NCBI GenBank assembly: GCA_023935145.1
Contig: CM043698.1
Span: 16,743,001-16,807,000, forward strand
DNA length: 64,000 nucleotides
DNA from: Bretschneidera sinensis
Taxonomy: Eukaryota > Streptophyta > Magnoliopsida > Brassicales > Akaniaceae
Direction of reading: 5' to 3'
Shown: positions 60,527-64,000 of the stretch, piece by piece
How positions within the stretch are numbered: position 1 is the first letter of the stretch
Layout of the letters: every line of letters begins with the position of its first letter
Made by a program: the position numbers and the translations under genes
Notes under the pieces: generated by a model
What the model was told of the DNA's origin: nothing
Database searches by the model: none
Seen by the model: the letters and a program-made list of their open reading frames with translations, nothing else

Positions 60527-63290
60527 TCAAAAACCTTCAGCCCTAGGGGAAGCTTTTTCAATCAACAACAGCAGGGAAGAATTAGAGAGGAACTCCTTCA
60601 ACCTCCCCATTTCATAGGCTACATTCAGCATGCTTGGTCTTGTTGAAGGAGTGTACTGTGTGCAGATCAGACCAAGCTCACTCAATTCCAAGATAACCTA
60701 GCGCCATATTTTGTCGTGATTATAAGCTGCAGCCATGGCTGGTGGCCTGAACCTGATCAGTGCTTGCTCAACCATAGATTCAAGCTTTTACAGATACTGT
60801 CTTTTAACCAATTCATGCAAGCTTGAACCTTCAGGAATAAGGTCATCTGTTGGGCGTTTTCCTGTCACAATCTCTAATAAAAGGACTCCAAAGCTGAATA
60901 CATCTTCCTGAATCGAAGCACTTTTTCCCAGTCCATACTCTGATCAATATAATGAGAAAAGAAAAGAAAAAAAAGTCAATCTCACAAGACAAACATAATA
61001 AATCATAATTCTAACAATAGTAGCAGAAAATTTATGGTAGAAAAAAATTACATACCAGGTGCTACATAGCCAAGAGATCCACAAAGCAAGCCATCAGTTG
61101 AACTAAAGGAGATCGAATCATTTGTTGAAATACTCTCATCGATACCTTTAACCAACCTTGAGATCCCAAATCTGTCACCAAAGCCGTCATGTCATCATCT
61201 CGAAGAATATTGCTCAGCTTGAGATCACAATGAACAACTTTAAGAGGAGAATAATGGTGTAAATAAGCCGGGTGGTACAGCACTGCAGATTTTCACCAAC
61301 TGAACCAAATCCAATAAACCATGGCTCGACCCTTGGCTTGTGTATAGATGTTTCTCCAAGCTCCCATTTGACATCAATGGATGGACAAGAGCCTTAAAAT
61401 CCGGCCTGCTGCAAATTGTAATGATCCTGATTAAATTTCTGTGCCGGCTTCTTTTCACGACTTGACATTCTCTCTTAAAGCTATCTGAAAATTCTCCTGC
61501 TGTCTTCGAATCCAATACTTTCACTGCAATTCTCATATTGTCTTGAAGAATTCCCTTGTAAACATGCCCAAACTGGCCTGACCTATCAAGCTTGAAGCAT
61601 TAAACCCCCCCTTGTGGCTTCAATGAGTTGTCGATATTCTTGGGTACTTAGGATCTTCTCTTTCTTTTTCCTCATCATCCATGTCCTAGTCTCCATTGGA
61701 TACCGCCAATCTTGATCTGCGAACTAATGGGTACCCAATTATACTGAAAAGAGGAGCTGCAAACAATGAGGAGGATTAGCAATAACAACATGAGAAGCAT
61801 GTTTCTTCCTGCAGATCGGCATGCCTTTTATTGAGCCACAGAGGCTGTTATCGCCTAGAAAAGAGTCTGTTGTCAGCGACGGTAAAAAGGTCCCTTGTCG
61901 AATATGTTCCCCGAGAACTTATTGAAAGAGAAGTTCAGTTGATTGAGAGTTGATGATGGCTGCAGAGATTGTGGTATTTCTCCAGTCAATTCTTTCAGAA
62001 AAGGCAACTACCCTATTGAAACCGGAAGAGAACCTTCTAATAAATTACTCGAAAGATTGAGGTACTCTAATGCAATGCAGCTTCCAAGGTGTGGTGGTAA
62101 TGTGCCAGAGAGATTGTTAGAAGACAAATCAATTGCTAGCACCATGTCCTTTTACTCAGCTCTAATGGTAAATCCCCATTCAAGAGATTGCTAGACAAAT
62201 TCAGGTACAATTTCAAGCTCCTCAATCCTGCAACTTCACTGGGAATACTACCTGAAATCTTATTCTGAGAGAGGTCTAGAAGCTCTAAGTTGGTGCATTT
62301 TCCTAGGCTTGGTGGTATTGTCCCGAGAGCTGGTTCCCGTAAAGCAGAAGTCTTCTCAGCTGAGAAAGGTTGGCAAAACTATCAGGAAATGAACCCGAAA
62401 GCTTGTTTTTGGATAAATCTGGAAGACCCAAATGGGGAAAATCACCAAGAGCAGATGGGATTTCACCAGAGTGAATTATCTGACAAATAAACCCCTTCTA
62501 GTTTGCTTATCCGACAAAGCTCAGTCGGTATAGAACCATTCAAAAGGTTACTAGACAAATTTAAGAGGGTGAGATTTACAAGGTTAGATATCTGAGGAGG
62601 AATTGAACCATAGATAAGGTTCTGGTCTAGATGAATCTGTACAAGATGGATAGAAAGATCGCGGATAATAGAAGGTACCTCCCCACCAAGGTTGTTTCCT
62701 GCTAATTCAAGTTCTTGAAAGTTTGAAGAATTAACTAAAGGATAAAAAAAGGTTCAAGATTAGTATTACCATCATGGCTAACAAAATCATTATAAGACAA
62801 GTAAAGGAACTGCAACTTTGGCATTTTACGCAATTCCCCTTTTAACATATTAGACTCTAAATCCAGCCATTCAAGTTTGGAAGAATTTGAGGGACTTGAC
62901 CAACTAGCCTATTAGACCAAAGTAGAAGAAACCTCAACTCCTTAAGCTCAATCTTTGAAAGGATTTCACCACTAAGTGAATTGTTAGAGAGGTCTATATA
63001 CTCTAAAGAAGAAGACCCATTGCATAAAATTTGCAAAGGAATATTACCCACAAGCTGATTACTCCCTAAATCAAGGTAAACTAATTTATGAAGCAAACCC
63101 AACTCAACAGGAATTTTCCCTTGAAGCAGATTCCATGACAAACTAAGTCGTTTGAGTTCAACAACACAGCCTATCTCTGCTGGAATCTGACCTTCAAAGA
63201 ATTTCCTTGACAAATCAAGAATCATTAATGATGAAAGATTAGCGAGATTTGTGGCTCAATCTCCAGCAGCCATTGTTGACTCTCTCTCTT
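60527..63290 (-). pseudogene. LRR receptor-like kinase pseudogene
   Basis: Read on the minus strand from about 63250: ANLSSLMILDLS opens a leucine-rich-repeat domain that stays in frame to about 62857 (GQIPAEIG, LDLGSNQLVGNIP, YIDLSNNSLSGEI). It continues in broken frames to about 61900. Then come a kinase N-lobe (IAVKVLDSK, about 61530), NGSLEKHLY, a shift, VVHCDLKLSNIL with a non-RD catalytic loop, TDLG where DFG is expected, EDVFSFGVLLLEIVTGKRPTDD (about 60850) and a C-terminal piece, CTQYTPSTRPSM, after an in-frame TAG at 60698-60700. The last stop is near 60527. It resembles LRR-kinases of the At2g24130 type from memory. Several stops and frameshifts, loss of the N-terminus and the altered DFG motif make it non-functional. 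Confidence 0.88.
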
Positions 63291-63352
63291 AGCAGCTTAT
63301 TGAATAACTCTGCAACAAATCCAGCATAATTATTACAGAATCCACCTTCCGG

Positions 63353-63653
63353 TGGAAAAGAAATTGGTGGCCATGAAAGTCCAAGCTTTCAGCGGAGTAA
63401 ATGGGCCCATGTGATGGGCCCTTGTTTTTTCCTCTCTATCATTTATTCCCCTCCTTCATGTATAAATAGAGAGATGACTTTGCATAAGAGAGAGCAACTG
63501 AGTGATCATTATACTCAGTAGAGAGAGAGTTCTCTTTGTAATTCCTCCTCAATATACAAAAATCAACTGGCTTTGCCCGGGGATGTAGGTAAATTGCCGA
63601 ACCTCGTAAATTATTGTGTTTGTGTGTGTGTTCGATTACTCATGGGAATAACA
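63353..63653 (+). repeat. 5' LTR of a retrotransposon leaving the window
   Basis: It ends GGGAATAACA just before a primer site. The start is uncertain: TGGAAAAG at 63353 and TGGTGGCC at 63365 are both possible. Inside are a TATAAATA box (63461-63468), a GGGCCCAT-GTG-ATGGGCCC hairpin (63403-63421) and GA-rich segments, as in transcribed LTRs. No second copy is in the window. Confidence 0.75.
63461..63468 (+). promoter_or_regulatory. LTR TATA box
   Basis: TATAAATA in CATGTATAAATAGAGAG within the 5' LTR, about 190 bp before the LTR end, a normal position for an LTR core promoter. Confidence 0.6.
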
Positions 63654-64000
63654 AAAATGGTATCAGAGCTCAGGTTCACAATCTGACCAGACCCGAACAC
63701 CTTGAATTTGGAGTTTGAAGGTAGAGCTCGTCAATACGAGTTCAATGATATCTTACGCGTCGAAATTGGAGCTAAAACGAGGCCGTAGCAGCCGTTTAAA
63801 GCTTTCGTTTTTTTTGCCAAATGCGACTTTAACTCTGAATTAAATATTCAAAATTTCCGCAGAGAAGAAGAACAGTAGCTGAGTCGACTTGGTTGGTTAC
63901 TTTGTACGGTCCAACCCGACCCGATCCATTTTGCTTAGACCAGCCCATTGTTCTTTTTTGTTCCAGCCCAGTTGCAGAGGCCCGGCCCAACATCAGAAAG
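63654..64000 (+). mobile_element. start of the internal region of an LTR retrotransposon, cut by the window edge
   Basis: TGGTATCAGAGCTCAGG at 63658 is the plant initiator-Met primer site, four bases after the LTR end. The leader that follows is a non-coding, GC-richer stretch with words such as CCAACCCGACCCGATCC. Gag and Pol would lie beyond 64000, so superfamily cannot be told. Confidence 0.85.

Noticed and set aside
1..64000. tRNA, rRNA, CRISPR or prokaryotic operon features
   Set aside because: Looked for cloverleaf-type A/B boxes, rRNA words and spaced repeats. The only tRNA-like promoter found belongs to the SINE at 58780, and the spaced repeats are LTRs, MITEs or microsatellites.

Overview
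This is nuclear DNA from a flowering plant, almost certainly a eudicot. The coding genes are split by GT-AG introns, the non-coding DNA is very AT-rich and full of microsatellites, and there are LTR retrotransposons with the plant-type initiator-Met tRNA primer site, fold-back MITEs and a tRNA-derived SINE. No bacterial operons, CRISPR arrays or plasmid functions are present. The species cannot be named from the sequence.

Layout. 1-8150: gene-free AT-rich DNA with degraded repeats, including a 0.9-kb element with inverted ends (5531-6455) and a 358-bp fold-back (7255-7612). 8904-18917 (-): a complete 13-exon gene for a plastid-targeted FAD oxidoreductase of the PDE327/COG2509 type. 19039-30020: a repeat block holding a MITE, a complete but coding-dead Ty1/copia element (22882-27988, TSD GTACA), a tandem repeat and a 190-bp direct repeat on both sides. 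31112-35277 (+): the spliceosomal WD40 protein PRP4 (LACHESIS), 5 coding exons plus a leader intron. 36859-37710 (+): an intronless RING-H2 gene with a stop codon inside the RING. 38252-40139 (-): a three-exon Elongin-B-like ubiquitin-fold protein. 40824-42794: a non-autonomous LTR element that split one copy of a local duplication (35866-36685 versus 40465-43690). 46532-51020 (+): a calcineurin-B-like EF-hand protein with 6 exons, whose last intron carries a CG-rich alternating purine-pyrimidine minisatellite. 53077-56317 (+): a GTD-binding (DUF593, zein-/myosin-binding) coiled-coil protein with a leader intron invaded by a deleted retroelement. 56318-60526: gene-free, with a SINE flanked by a 14-bp target duplication. 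60527-63290 (-): a ruined LRR receptor kinase. 63353-64000: the 5' LTR and primer site of another retrotransposon running off the right edge.

The intact genes are housekeeping loci that do not form a pathway: plastid redox, pre-mRNA splicing, a ubiquitin-like fold protein, calcium sensing and a myosin-receptor-type coiled coil. From memory, their Arabidopsis relatives include neighbours on chromosomes 4 and 5, which suggests conserved microsynteny. I found no convincing novel biological system. The most notable signals are the stop inside the RING finger, the Z-DNA-prone minisatellite, the dated insertion layers and several non-coding repeats that may define local TE families. All exon boundaries were read by eye from splice signals, frame continuity and recalled family sequence.
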